64,000 bases of DNA from Winogradskyella undariae (GCF_013285155.1 NZ_JABTEL010000005.1:1-64000); one strand, 5' to 3'; positions 37,887 through 45,559 are shown, counted from the first letter of the stretch. The notes: a model not told the origin generated them from the sequence alone. Numbers and translations are program-made.

Positions 37887-38444
37887 TTAATTATACCAAT
37901 TTTTTTCCATGCACTCAGCTAAACTTGTTCGTGCTCTGTGGATAATCACCCATAAGTTAGACGCAGTAATATCCAATTCTTTACAAATTGTTTCTGTATC
38001 ATAATCTAACATTGTTTTCATTTTAAAAACTTCGGCTTGTTTTTCTGGTAATTTACCTAAGCAATCGTAGATCGCATCACCTAATTCAGAATTTACTAAT
38101 TTGTCTTCAGCAGTTTTGTCAGAGGCATCAGAAACGCGCTCTTCTAACCAATCGCCTTCCGTTTCGGTATCACTATGATAGTTCATTCTAACTTCAGCTT
38201 TACCTTTATTAGAATTTATTTTTCGATAATGATCAATGATCTTTCGTTTTAAAATTGAAATTAGCCAAGTGCGTTCACTTGCTTCTCCTTTAAAATTAAC
38301 CATTGATTTTAATCCAGCAAGAAATGTTTCAGAAATTAAATCCTGAGCAATTTCTCTGTCACTTACACGTGTAATGGTGTAATTGAAGAGGTAGTCTGAA
38401 TATAGTTTTACCCAATCGTTTGGGTTGATTTGGTGCTTAGGCAT
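37887..38444 (-). CDS. RNA polymerase ECF-type sigma factor
   Basis: This 185-aa group 4 sigma factor has region 2 (DREIAQDLISETFLAGLKSM, then EASERTWLISILKRKIIDHYRK) and region 4 (ALGKLPEKQAEVFKMK-like GKLPEKQAEVFKMKTMLDYDTETICKE, ending in the recognition helix SNLWVIIHRARTSLAE). A likely anti-sigma gene follows. A TATTTTTG box on the minus strand (38466-38473) lies 22 bp upstream, so it may have its own promoter as well as read-through from the DCC operon 55 bp away. Confidence 0.9.
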   Translation of the reverse strand: MPKHQINPNDWVKLYSDYLFNYTITRVSDREIAQDLISETFLAGLKSMVNFKGEASERTWLISILKRKIIDHYRKINSNKGKAEVRMNYHSDTETEGDWLEERVSDASDKTAEDKLVNSELGDAIYDCLGKLPEKQAEVFKMKTMLDYDTETICKELDITASNLWVIIHRARTSLAECMEKNWYN

Positions 38445-38465
38445 TTATTGATTTGATTACTAAGT

Positions 38466-38473
38466 CAAAAATA
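38466..38473 (-). promoter_or_regulatory. Candidate -7 box of the sigma gene
   Basis: Minus strand TATTTTTG, matching TAnnTTTG, 22 bp before the ATG. No TTG found at standard spacing. Confidence 0.4.
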
Positions 38474-38499
38474 AGTTAAAAAATTGAGAATTAATTTAG

Positions 38500-39393
38500 T
38501 TATATAAGATTACTTATAGCCTGTTCTATAGTTTGATGTTTAAATGTGAATCCTTTTTGAATTAATTTTTCAGGAATGACGTTTCTACTTTTTAGAACCA
38601 ATTCAGGTTCTGTACCTATAATTTTTGCACCCAACTTGATGAGCCATTTTGGTTGGGGAATTCCGAAAGGAACTTTAAATGATCTTCTAAGTGTAGTCAT
38701 TAATTTAGTATTTGTAGTTGGTTTTGGTGAAACAATGTTAAAGACTCCGTTGAGGTTGTTCTTTATTAAAAAATCAATAGCTCTTGCAAAATCTGTTTCG
38801 TGAATCCAACTAACTTTTTGTTTGCCATGCCATTGTTTTCCTCCTAATCCAAATTTTGTTAATTGTTTTAAAGGGATTAATGCACCTCCGTTTTCACCTA
38901 ATACAATTGAGGTTCTTAAGATGACTTTTCTTGTCTGTGTTGTTTCTATACTATTAAAGGTAGCTTCCCATGATTTAGCAATATTCATAGAAAAGTCGTT
39001 ACCAACATCACCGTTTTCTTCCGTCATTTGTTTTTGATAAGAATCTTTATAAATTGTTGAAGTAGACATGTTAAGCCAAGCCTTTGGTGGTTTTTTGCTT
39101 TTAAGAATTGCTTTTCCTAATACGTTAGTAGAATCTATACGAGAATCGTGAATCAGTTTTTTATTAGCTTCAGTATATCTACAATCTACAGATTTACCTG
39201 TAAGGTTGATGAGTGCATATGTACCCTCAAGTGCTTTGGTCCATTGGTCTAGATTTTTTGCGTTCCAGTAAATATGATTTGATTTGGTGGGTTTTCTAGT
39301 TAAGATTATAATGCCGTAACCATTACTTGTAAAATAGTTTTCTAAAACTTGGCCTAAGAAGCCAGTGCCTCCTGCTATGATGATTGTTTTCAT
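38500..39393 (-). CDS. TIGR01777 family epimerase-like protein
   Basis: This 297-aa extended-SDR protein has the N-terminal nucleotide motif GGTGFLG (8-14), LINLTGKSVDCRYTEANKKLI, the SERTA-like STIYKD block and the family's C-terminal domain (FGIPQPKWLIKLGAKIIGTEPELVLKSRNVIPEKL, shown by its PxWLxKLG and LVLKSRNVIP parts). The catalytic role of TIGR01777 proteins is unknown. It is the last tightly spaced gene of the operon starting at 40962 (2-bp gap to the gene upstream). Confidence 0.88.
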   Translation of the reverse strand: MKTIIIAGGTGFLGQVLENYFTSNGYGIIILTRKPTKSNHIYWNAKNLDQWTKALEGTYALINLTGKSVDCRYTEANKKLIHDSRIDSTNVLGKAILKSKKPPKAWLNMSTSTIYKDSYQKQMTEENGDVGNDFSMNIAKSWEATFNSIETTQTRKVILRTSIVLGENGGALIPLKQLTKFGLGGKQWHGKQKVSWIHETDFARAIDFLIKNNLNGVFNIVSPKPTTNTKLMTTLRRSFKVPFGIPQPKWLIKLGAKIIGTEPELVLKSRNVIPEKLIQKGFTFKHQTIEQAISNLI

Positions 39394-39395
39394 GG

Positions 39396-39782
39396 TTAAG
39401 ACGCTTTAGTTGTTGTGAATACTTGTTTCGATTTTCTTCGTCCTCTAAAAAACAAGTATAGATTTAAGAATAACATCACGCCTAAATAGATAGTGAATCC
39501 ACCAATTTTTTTGCTTAATATTTCCATCAAGGTTTGATAGCTTATGGTTGAGTATGCGCTAGAGTAGATTTTCATGATATATAATGCGAACCCGATATTT
39601 ATGAGGTAAAATCCAATTTCGAATAACTTATTGGTTGCTAATGCTATTTCTTCTTTGCCTTTAAAAATATCGATCATAAATATTTTGCCATTTTTAAATA
39701 GCATTTTAGAAATGTAAATTGTTAGTAAAATAACTATTGGTAAGTAAATAATGTAGCCGATAATGATTTTAGAATTTTCCAT
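39396..39782 (-). CDS. Small membrane protein, paralogue of its neighbour
   Basis: Unrecognised 128-aa protein with three hydrophobic segments (about 8-26, 50-72, 92-115). It shares the pattern LFKNGKIFMIDIF...NKLFEIGFYLINIGF with the 117-aa protein encoded just upstream (LFYKNGEVFLLNLF...NKLLLIGYYLLNIGY), so the two arose by tandem duplication. It has a 2-3 bp gap to each neighbour, inside the operon controlled by the inverted repeat at 40979-41004. Confidence 0.8.
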   Translation of the reverse strand: MENSKIIIGYIIYLPIVILLTIYISKMLFKNGKIFMIDIFKGKEEIALATNKLFEIGFYLINIGFALYIMKIYSSAYSTISYQTLMEILSKKIGGFTIYLGVMLFLNLYLFFRGRRKSKQVFTTTKAS

Positions 39783-39785
39783 AAT

Positions 39786-40139
39786 TTATTGATTTAAAAG
39801 TTTTTGTTTGTAAATGTATTTTAAAATAAAAATGTTGTTATAGTGCATTATTGCTAATGCGATGATAATTCTTCCTAAGGTTAGACTTAAAGAGTTGATG
39901 ATGTCTGTTACGCTTTCTAAATGTTCCCAATAAGCAATAGTTAAGATGACGTATCCAATATTTAGTAAGTAATAACCAATTAATAAGAGTTTATTAATAC
40001 TGGTGACTAAGGGGCGGTTTTGGTTGAATAAATTCAGTAAAAAAACTTCGCCATTTTTATAAAACAGCCAGCCAACCTTAAGCATAATAAAACTAATTAG
40101 AGGTAAATACAAGAGATATGTTATGGCGTTGTAAGTCAT
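39786..40139 (-). CDS. Small membrane protein, paralogue of its neighbour
   Basis: Unrecognised 117-aa protein with hydrophobic segments about 5-23, 48-70 and 85-110. It is a diverged paralogue of the 128-aa protein that follows 3 bp later, and begins 1 bp after the DCC-domain gene. Tight spacing points to an obligate operon. The pair may form a heteromeric membrane complex with the DCC protein; this is inferred. Confidence 0.8.
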   Translation of the reverse strand: MTYNAITYLLYLPLISFIMLKVGWLFYKNGEVFLLNLFNQNRPLVTSINKLLLIGYYLLNIGYVILTIAYWEHLESVTDIINSLSLTLGRIIIALAIMHYNNIFILKYIYKQKLLNQ

Positions 40140-40140
40140 C

Positions 40141-40962
40141 TTATAAAAATAAAATTAGTAGTAAAACGAGAAGGCGGTAAAGTATCCAAGTTGCAGATAA
40201 ATGCTTTGGTAACGCTAATAGTTTAATACGTCTTATATGCTCACACAACATAAATGAGACTGTTAGCCCAAACCAAAAAAGTAATGCTATTTGTGGTAGT
40301 TCTATGATTGGGTTTAGGATTAATACAGGAATCAATATGAAACTTCCCATTAATGAAATAGTCATAAGATTACCAAAGTAATTCAGTTGCTTTTTAAAGT
40401 TTAATTTTGAAATGAATAAAGCTTGAAACCCAATTTGACCGAATGCAATTAAACTTTCTCTTAATAAATTAGATGCCGGAATTATAGTAATTAATTTACT
40501 GAATTTAAAGAGTACAATACTTGTAATGATGGCTGCAAATACAATATAAATTAACCTGTATTTAGTATTAAAACTTGGTACACACTGTAACGTTTCTGTT
40601 TTGTCTATTTTACTCGGGATAATTACTTTTCTATTATATGAAATGAATGCATATGATTTTTTGAGTCCAAACTTTATAGGTTTAAAATTCCCTATGCTTT
40701 CTACTAGAGGTATTGAATGACCAATCACTTTAAGTAAACTATCTACTCCATAAATTACTGTTTTGCTTTGGTTGTCAAAAAGAGCAATTTCGTTTGAAGC
40801 TCTATTTAAATCTATGAAATTTTGTTCTTCATCAGTTAAATTGCAAAAGGCTTTTCTACCATTATGATCTAACATTTCAGTTTTTATGAATCCACTTGTA
40901 TAAACATTGCATAATGGGCAATCTCTGTCGTAAAGTAAGGTTTGGTTTTGTAGTGTTTTCAT
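40141..40962 (-). CDS. DCC-domain (DUF393) protein fused to membrane domain
   Basis: This 273-aa protein starts with a DCC domain, named for its YDRDC-x-x-C redox-like motif (Asp12, Cys15, Cys18 in LLYDRDCPLC), related to thiol-disulfide oxidoreductases. From about residue 130 the chain has about five membrane segments. It is the first gene of a four-gene operon with two small membrane paralogues and a TIGR01777 protein. The 26-bp inverted repeat at 40979-41004, also found at the GbsR-type gene, lies 17 bp upstream of the start. Confidence 0.85.
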   Translation of the reverse strand: MKTLQNQTLLYDRDCPLCNVYTSGFIKTEMLDHNGRKAFCNLTDEEQNFIDLNRASNEIALFDNQSKTVIYGVDSLLKVIGHSIPLVESIGNFKPIKFGLKKSYAFISYNRKVIIPSKIDKTETLQCVPSFNTKYRLIYIVFAAIITSIVLFKFSKLITIIPASNLLRESLIAFGQIGFQALFISKLNFKKQLNYFGNLMTISLMGSFILIPVLILNPIIELPQIALLFWFGLTVSFMLCEHIRRIKLLALPKHLSATWILYRLLVLLLILFL

Positions 40963-40978
40963 TCTTTTTGTTTGTTTT

Positions 40979-41004
40979 AAACTTTCAGAAAATACTGAAA
41001 GTTT
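40979..41004. promoter_or_regulatory. Operator-like inverted repeat before the DCC operon
   Basis: AAACTTTCAG and CTGAAAGTTT are separated by 6 bases (26 bp in total). The outer nine bases of each arm are the same as in the repeat before the GbsR-type gene, with equal total length. It ends 17 bp from the DCC start. A TATTTTCTG on the minus strand inside it could act as an imperfect -7 box, so binding would block the promoter. Confidence 0.75.
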
Positions 41005-41079
41005 TATTTAAAAAAAATATAATCTTATTTCCTTTGTTTTTGTTTATTGCTTTTCAATTGTCATATAGAGCATTCATTT

Positions 41080-41101
41080 AATAATCTTTATTGAGATTAT
41101 T
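41080..41101 (-). terminator. Weak hairpin after the GbsR-type gene
   Basis: AATAATCT (41080-41087) with AGATTATT (41094-41101), 6-nt loop, just after the regulator's stop at 41109. The stem is AT-rich and has no strong T run. Confidence 0.35.
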
Positions 41102-41108
41102 AGTTGGG

Positions 41109-41612
41109 CTATTTCATCAGCTTCATAACTGATTTTGTTAGCCAATTCTGTTTCTGATTGACCATTTTATTCATTAAGTTATCTAAGTCTTGTGTAAGTA
41201 GATTTAAAGCTTTGGTTTGTTTTATTAACTCTTTTGTTTTTTCCGTGCCATCATCTTTAATAGAAGAGACGTCTTCTAAAACTTTTATTACAGGTCTTAT
41301 TTCTCTTCTGCTTCGTTCTTTTGCGATAATACGTGCTAATTCTTGTACATCTTTTTCGGTAGTAAAGAATTCTTTTCGTTCACCAGAAACTAAAACTTTA
41401 GTAACAATTCCCCAATCCATCAATTGTCTTAAATTCATACTCGTATTACCACGAGAAATTTTAAGTTCTTCCATAACCTCTTCCATAGACAGTGGTTTGG
41501 TAGAAATAAAAAGCAATGCTTGTATTTGTGCCATAGCTTTGTTTATGCCCCAAAGTGACCCTAAACTTCCCCAAGTACTAATAAATTTTTCTTTTGCTTC
41601 TTGATATTCCAT
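41109..41612 (-). CDS. GbsR/MarR-type transcriptional regulator
   Basis: This 167-aa winged-helix protein of the GbsR type has the N-terminal WGSLGSLWGINKAMAQIQALLF, a helix-turn-helix at MEEVMEELKISRGNTSMNLRQL and the wing GERKEFFTTEKD, followed by a long dimerisation helix. The start is ATG at 41612; the TTG two codons earlier is part of the -7 box and cannot be the start. Its own promoter carries a 28-bp perfect palindrome and the same motif precedes the DCC operon, so it most likely represses both itself and that operon. Confidence 0.9.
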   Translation of the reverse strand: MEYQEAKEKFISTWGSLGSLWGINKAMAQIQALLFISTKPLSMEEVMEELKISRGNTSMNLRQLMDWGIVTKVLVSGERKEFFTTEKDVQELARIIAKERSRREIRPVIKVLEDVSSIKDDGTEKTKELIKQTKALNLLTQDLDNLMNKMVNQKQNWLTKSVMKLMK

Positions 41613-41615
41613 ACG

Positions 41616-41644
41616 CAAATATATAATAATTTTTAAACTTTCAA
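41616..41644 (-). promoter_or_regulatory. Promoter of the GbsR-type gene
   Basis: Minus strand: TTG (41644-41642), 18 bp, TATATTTG (41623-41616). The -7 box ends 3 bases before the ATG, so the message should be leaderless or nearly so. The -33 element lies inside the palindrome at 41634-41661. Confidence 0.75.
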
Positions 41645-41661
41645 TAATTATTGAAAGTTTA
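41634..41661. promoter_or_regulatory. Operator-like palindrome of the GbsR-type gene
   Basis: A perfect 28-bp palindrome, TAAACTTTCA...TGAAAGTTTA, covers the -33 element of the regulator's promoter. It shares AAACTTTCA-N8-TGAAAGTTT with 40979-41004. Autorepression is the simplest reading. Confidence 0.8.
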
Positions 41662-42456
41662 TTTTATTTGATAATGAATATGGTCGTCGTGTCTTACTGC
41701 TTGGCAGCCGGTAAATCTAATTTTAGATTGATGACGTAATCCCAATGATTGTTTAAGATGAGGTTCTATAAATATCTTTTCCGTTGTTTGGATGGATAGT
41801 ATTTGTTCTATTAATAATTTAGTGTTTTTATCATCTAATTTTAAATTATTAATAGTGCCAAGGGTAAGATATTTAGTGAAATCATATTGCCAATAGCCTT
41901 TTTTTATACAGGTTTCGGATGTGTAATTATTACTGGAATTAGCATAAACACCGTAACCAGAAACAGAAGGTTTTTTATTGGTTGAATTTCCATCTTGATC
42001 TAAATACATCAATGAAATATCTATCTTTTTTCCATCACTATGGCTTAAATGCGGAAGCAACGGAAATCCATTAATAAAAGGAAAATTGGCATCTAAATAA
42101 GTTATGTTGATATTTGATGCACTTAAAGCTTGTGCGGATTTTTCTAATTCGCTTTTTAAATCTGGATTAACGTAATTTCTAAACGCTAATGGATAAAACC
42201 AATTATGAGGTTTCAAATTCTCTTTAAATGTTGGTAGTTTTTCTCGTCCTAAATAAGATGCAATAGGTGGAATAATTACGAGATTGAAGAGTAGATAAAG
42301 TAAAGGGAAAACAATGCGCTTTCCCTTTTTTATTTTATATGAAATAATAATAGCAAGCAACCATATTAATCCACCAACTTGAGTAATTGTTGTTAAAATT
42401 ATAACGATGATAATGTGTCCAATAAATTTTAATAGTTTCATAAATATTGAACGCAT
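41659..42456 (-). CDS. Membrane-anchored MepA-like (LAS-type) peptidase homologue
   Basis: This 265-aa protein has two N-terminal membrane segments (about 10-40 and 47-66) and a periplasmic domain. It carries zinc-site patterns of the LAS/MepA murein peptidases: HLSHSDGKKIDI (His139, Asp146) and, at the very end, HDDHIHYQIK (His256, His259, His261). MepA itself is a soluble periplasmic endopeptidase, so membrane anchoring is a difference. The start may be Met6 (42441). It lies 12 bp behind the M3 peptidase gene. I infer a cell-wall hydrolase. Confidence 0.65.
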   Translation of the reverse strand: MRSIFMKLLKFIGHIIIVIILTTITQVGGLIWLLAIIISYKIKKGKRIVFPLLYLLFNLVIIPPIASYLGREKLPTFKENLKPHNWFYPLAFRNYVNPDLKSELEKSAQALSASNINITYLDANFPFINGFPLLPHLSHSDGKKIDISLMYLDQDGNSTNKKPSVSGYGVYANSSNNYTSETCIKKGYWQYDFTKYLTLGTINNLKLDDKNTKLLIEQILSIQTTEKIFIEPHLKQSLGLRHQSKIRFTGCQAVRHDDHIHYQIK

Positions 42457-42468
42457 AAGCTTCTCATT

Positions 42469-44499
42469 TTATTTCAACAAGCCAGCACGTCTCAATAAAG
42501 CTTCAGGTTTTGGTTCTTGTCCTCTAAATTTTTTATATAAAGTCATTGGGTTTTCAGTTCCACCTTGAGATAAAACAAAAGTTTTAAATTTATCAGCAAC
42601 CGTTTTGTTGAAAATACCTTCTTCTTTAAAATATTCAAAAGCATCGGCGTCTAAAACTTCGGCCCATTTGTAACTGTAATAACCAGAAGAATAACCGCCT
42701 TGAAATATATGAGAGAATGCTGTACTCATACAATTCTCAGCAACATCAGGATATAGACTTGTGTCGCCAAAAGCTTTAACTTCGTAAGCTTTTACATCTT
42801 TAATTTCTGAAGGATCAACACCATGCCATGCCATGTCTAATAATCCAAAACTTAACTGACGTAACGTTTGCATACCTTCGTGGAACGTAGCAGAAGCTTT
42901 AATTTTTTCAATCAATTCCATCGGAATCACTTCTCCTGTTTCATAATGCGTAGCAAATAACTCTAAAGCTTCTTTTTCGTAACACCAGTTTTCTAATACC
43001 TGACTTGGTAATTCAACAAAATCCCAATACACACTAGTTCCCGATAAGCTTGGGTAGGTTGTGTTGGCTAACATGCCGTGAAGTCCGTGACCAAATTCAT
43101 GAAACAACGTAGTAACTTCATTAAACGTTAATAAAGAAGGTTTACTTTTTGTTGGTTTAGTAAAATTACAAACGTTAGAAATGTGTGGTCTTTCGTTTTT
43201 ACCATCTTTAATCATTTGCGGTTTGTATGAGGTCATCCATGCTCCGTTTCGTTTCCCTGCTCTTGGAAAAAAGTCAGCATAGAATATAGAAACTAATTCG
43301 CCATCAGCATCTGTAACTTTATAAGTTAAAACATCTTCGTGGTATTTATCAATGGTATCAATTTCTTCAAATTGTAATCCAAATAATTTTTCAGCAACGG
43401 TAAAAGCACCGTTAATAACGTTTTCTAATTTGAAATAAGGCTTCAACTGTTCATCATCTAAATTGAATAATTTTTGTTTCAATTTTTCAGAATAATAACC
43501 AGAATCCCATTTTTGAAGTTGGTCAATATCATCTAAATCTTTAGCAAAATCTTCAAGTGCTTTAAATTCATCTTTAGCAGCTGGTTTTGCTTTTTCTAAT
43601 AATTCATTTAAAAAAGATGTTACTTTTTCTGGCGTTTGTGCCATGCGTTCTTCCAAAACAAAATGTGCATGCGTTTTATAACCTAAAAGTTGAGCGCGCT
43701 CAAAACGAAGCTTGGCAATTTTAAGAACAATATCTTGATTGTCTAATTCGTTATTCTGAAATCCTTTTCTACCAAAAGCTTTAGAGAGTTCTTCTCTTAA
43801 TTTTCTATTGTCCGCATACGTCATAAACGGAATATAACTTGGGTAATCTAACGTAATTAACCAACCGTCTTTATCCTTGCTTTCTGCTAATTGCTTAGCG
43901 GCTTCTTTTGCACCTTCTGGTAAACCCGAAAGATCTTCTTGGTTGGTAAGGTGTAATTCGTAAGCATTAGTTTCTGCAAGAATATGTTCACCGAATTTTA
44001 ATTTTAATTGACTTAATTCCTTGTCAATTGCTCTTAGTTTGGTCTTTTTGTCTTCAGCTAAATTTGCTCCATTTCTAGAGAATCCTTTATATCTTTTATC
44101 AAGAAGTGTTGCTTGTTCTGTTGTTAAATCTAAAGTCGATTTAGAATCGTAAACAGCTTTTACACGTTTAAATAAAGCTTCATTTAAAGTGATGTCATTA
44201 CCAAATTCTGATAAAAGTGGTGACACTTCTTGTGCTATTTTCTGAATCTCGTCATTGGTTTCAGCAGAATTCAAATTAAAAAATATACTAGAAAGACGAT
44301 CTAATTCTTCGCCAGAATAATCTAGGGCTTCTATCGTATTTTTAAAAGTTGGTGCTTCAGTGTTTGCTGTTATGGCATCGATTTCAGCTTTAGATTTTTT
44401 AATACTTTCTTTAAAAGCGGGTAAATAATCTTCTGTTTTTATTTCTGAAAAAGGGGCTGTTTTATATGGTGTTTCAAATGCTTTATTAAGAATTGTCAT
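42469..44499 (-). CDS. M3 family zinc metallopeptidase (oligopeptidase A/Dcp type)
   Basis: This 676-aa thimet-type peptidase degrades short peptides. The zinc motif HEFGHGLHG lies about residue 466, and the downstream third-ligand region is ELPSQVLENW. The C-terminal SHIFQGGYSSGYYSYKWAEVLDADAF is the conserved substrate-binding Tyr/Gly block. No signal peptide is seen, so it is probably cytoplasmic. Length fits the Dcp/OpdA group. The downstream membrane peptidase homologue is close enough to share a transcript. Confidence 0.94.
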   Translation of the reverse strand: MTILNKAFETPYKTAPFSEIKTEDYLPAFKESIKKSKAEIDAITANTEAPTFKNTIEALDYSGEELDRLSSIFFNLNSAETNDEIQKIAQEVSPLLSEFGNDITLNEALFKRVKAVYDSKSTLDLTTEQATLLDKRYKGFSRNGANLAEDKKTKLRAIDKELSQLKLKFGEHILAETNAYELHLTNQEDLSGLPEGAKEAAKQLAESKDKDGWLITLDYPSYIPFMTYADNRKLREELSKAFGRKGFQNNELDNQDIVLKIAKLRFERAQLLGYKTHAHFVLEERMAQTPEKVTSFLNELLEKAKPAAKDEFKALEDFAKDLDDIDQLQKWDSGYYSEKLKQKLFNLDDEQLKPYFKLENVINGAFTVAEKLFGLQFEEIDTIDKYHEDVLTYKVTDADGELVSIFYADFFPRAGKRNGAWMTSYKPQMIKDGKNERPHISNVCNFTKPTKSKPSLLTFNEVTTLFHEFGHGLHGMLANTTYPSLSGTSVYWDFVELPSQVLENWCYEKEALELFATHYETGEVIPMELIEKIKASATFHEGMQTLRQLSFGLLDMAWHGVDPSEIKDVKAYEVKAFGDTSLYPDVAENCMSTAFSHIFQGGYSSGYYSYKWAEVLDADAFEYFKEEGIFNKTVADKFKTFVLSQGGTENPMTLYKKFRGQEPKPEALLRRAGLLK

Positions 44500-44545
44500 T
44501 GTTTTCTGTTTTGATATGAATTACATTATTGATACTTGTAATCTA

Positions 44546-44896
44546 TTAGTATGTCTGGTCGAGTGCGGTCGATACCTCTATTTCTGTAGGTTTATATTTT
44601 GAATGTGTGAAATTTCTACATTCAGATAAAATTTGAAGCCTATCGAAATCATCATTAGCTAATGCTAATTTCTTTTTAGAACTCCATTTTTTGATTTTAT
44701 TCTCAAAATAAATAGCTTGATTTACATCATTAAATTCTTGATGAAATATTAATTCTAAAGGCCTTCTTTTAAAAGTGAAACATGTTTTGTTTAATCCTTC
44801 TGCATGTTCATTAAATCGTCGCGAAATATTATTTGTAAATCCAGTGTATAATAGATTATCGGAACATTTAATAATGTAAATAAAATAGGATTTCAT
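44546..44896 (-). CDS. GIY-YIG nuclease domain protein flanked by palindromic repeats
   Basis: This 116-aa protein is a single GIY-YIG domain of the UPF0213/YhbQ-like kind: FIYIIKCSDNLLYTGFTNNISRRFNEHAEG contains the Y-I, Y-T-G and R motifs, and FENKIKKWSSKKKLAL holds the catalytic Glu. Its last nine residues (VSTALDQTY) are encoded inside a palindromic-repeat arm at 44552-44574, and an inverted copy lies upstream at 44961-44983. Such an arrangement suggests a nuclease linked to spread of the repeat, though no transposition evidence is visible here. Confidence 0.88.
   Translation of the reverse strand: MKSYFIYIIKCSDNLLYTGFTNNISRRFNEHAEGLNKTCFTFKRRPLELIFHQEFNDVNQAIYFENKIKKWSSKKKLALANDDFDRLQILSECRNFTHSKYKPTEIEVSTALDQTY
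44552..44574 (+). repeat. Palindromic-repeat arm inside the 3' end of the GIY-YIG gene
   Basis: This matches, at 20 of 23 bases, the reverse complement of 44961-44983. Its core is GGTCGAGTGCGGTCGA. It encodes the C-terminus of the GIY-YIG protein. Confidence 0.7.
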
Positions 44897-44932
44897 ACAA
44901 TTGCTTCGTTTCGTTCAACAGATGTTTGTCCG

Positions 44933-44983
44933 TTCGAGCGCAGTCGAGAACTCCAAATAGGTCTCGACTGCGCTCGACCAGAC
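44933..44983. repeat. Extragenic palindrome TCGAGCGCAGTCGAGA
   Basis: Perfect 16-bp arms (44933-44948 and 44961-44976) have a 12-nt loop, and the right arm is extended by CCAGACA to 44983. G+C content is far above the surrounding DNA. It lies 36 bp upstream of the GIY-YIG start and 20 bp after purE. Confidence 0.85.
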
Positions 44984-45002
44984 AGCGAGAAACATTGAGT
45001 GC

Positions 45003-45488
45003 TTAGTTATTTAAACCCTTAGCAGAATCAATAACTTTAGCTTTCAATCCTTCTTTATAATCTACAATTTTGTTTAAAATACTTTGGTCTGCGCTACCTA
45101 AAATCTGAGCCGCTAAAATCCCAGCATTTTTAGCGCCATTAAGAGCTACAGTTGCTACAGGAACTCCGCCTGGCATTTGTAAAATAGATAATACAGAATC
45201 CCAACCGTCAATAGAATTACTACTTTTTACAGGCACTCCAATAATTGGTAATGGTGATAAAGAGGCAACCATACCTGGTAAATGTGCAGCTCCACCAGCA
45301 CCAGCGATAATAACTTTGATACCTCTAGTGTGTGCATTTTTACTGAAATCGAATAATTTTTCGGGTGTACGATGTGCAGAAACGATATCAACTTCAACTT
45401 CAATATCAAATTCTTTTAATATATCTATAGCGTCTTGCATTACTGGCATGTCGCTGTTACTTCCCATTATTACGGCTACTTTACTCAT
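45003..45488 (-). CDS. purE: N5-carboxyaminoimidazole ribonucleotide mutase
   Basis: PurE class I converts N5-CAIR to CAIR in purine synthesis. The 161-aa protein shows the substrate-binding start MGSNSDMPVM, SAHRTPEKL with the catalytic His, GAGGAAHLPGM and the late PGGVPVATVALNGAKNAG. purK, which makes its substrate, lies upstream on the same strand but 210 bp away, so purE probably has its own promoter. Confidence 0.97.
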   Translation of the reverse strand: MSKVAVIMGSNSDMPVMQDAIDILKEFDIEVEVDIVSAHRTPEKLFDFSKNAHTRGIKVIIAGAGGAAHLPGMVASLSPLPIIGVPVKSSNSIDGWDSVLSILQMPGGVPVATVALNGAKNAGILAAQILGSADQSILNKIVDYKEGLKAKVIDSAKGLNN

Positions 45489-45559
45489 TCTCTGTGTTAA
45501 TTATTTTTTGATAATATTACTTTTGGCACCCTTGTTTATAGGGTACAAAATGATAACAC

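Noticed and set aside
41613..41618. TTG as start of the GbsR-type gene two codons upstream
   Set aside because: This TTG is part of the TATATTTG -7 box, so it would be upstream of or at the transcription start; the ATG at 41612 fits the family.
44933..44983. Rho-independent terminator of purE
   Set aside because: The stem is strong but lacks a following T run, and the same arm occurs inverted in the nearby GIY-YIG gene, so a repeat element explains it better. It may still hinder transcription.
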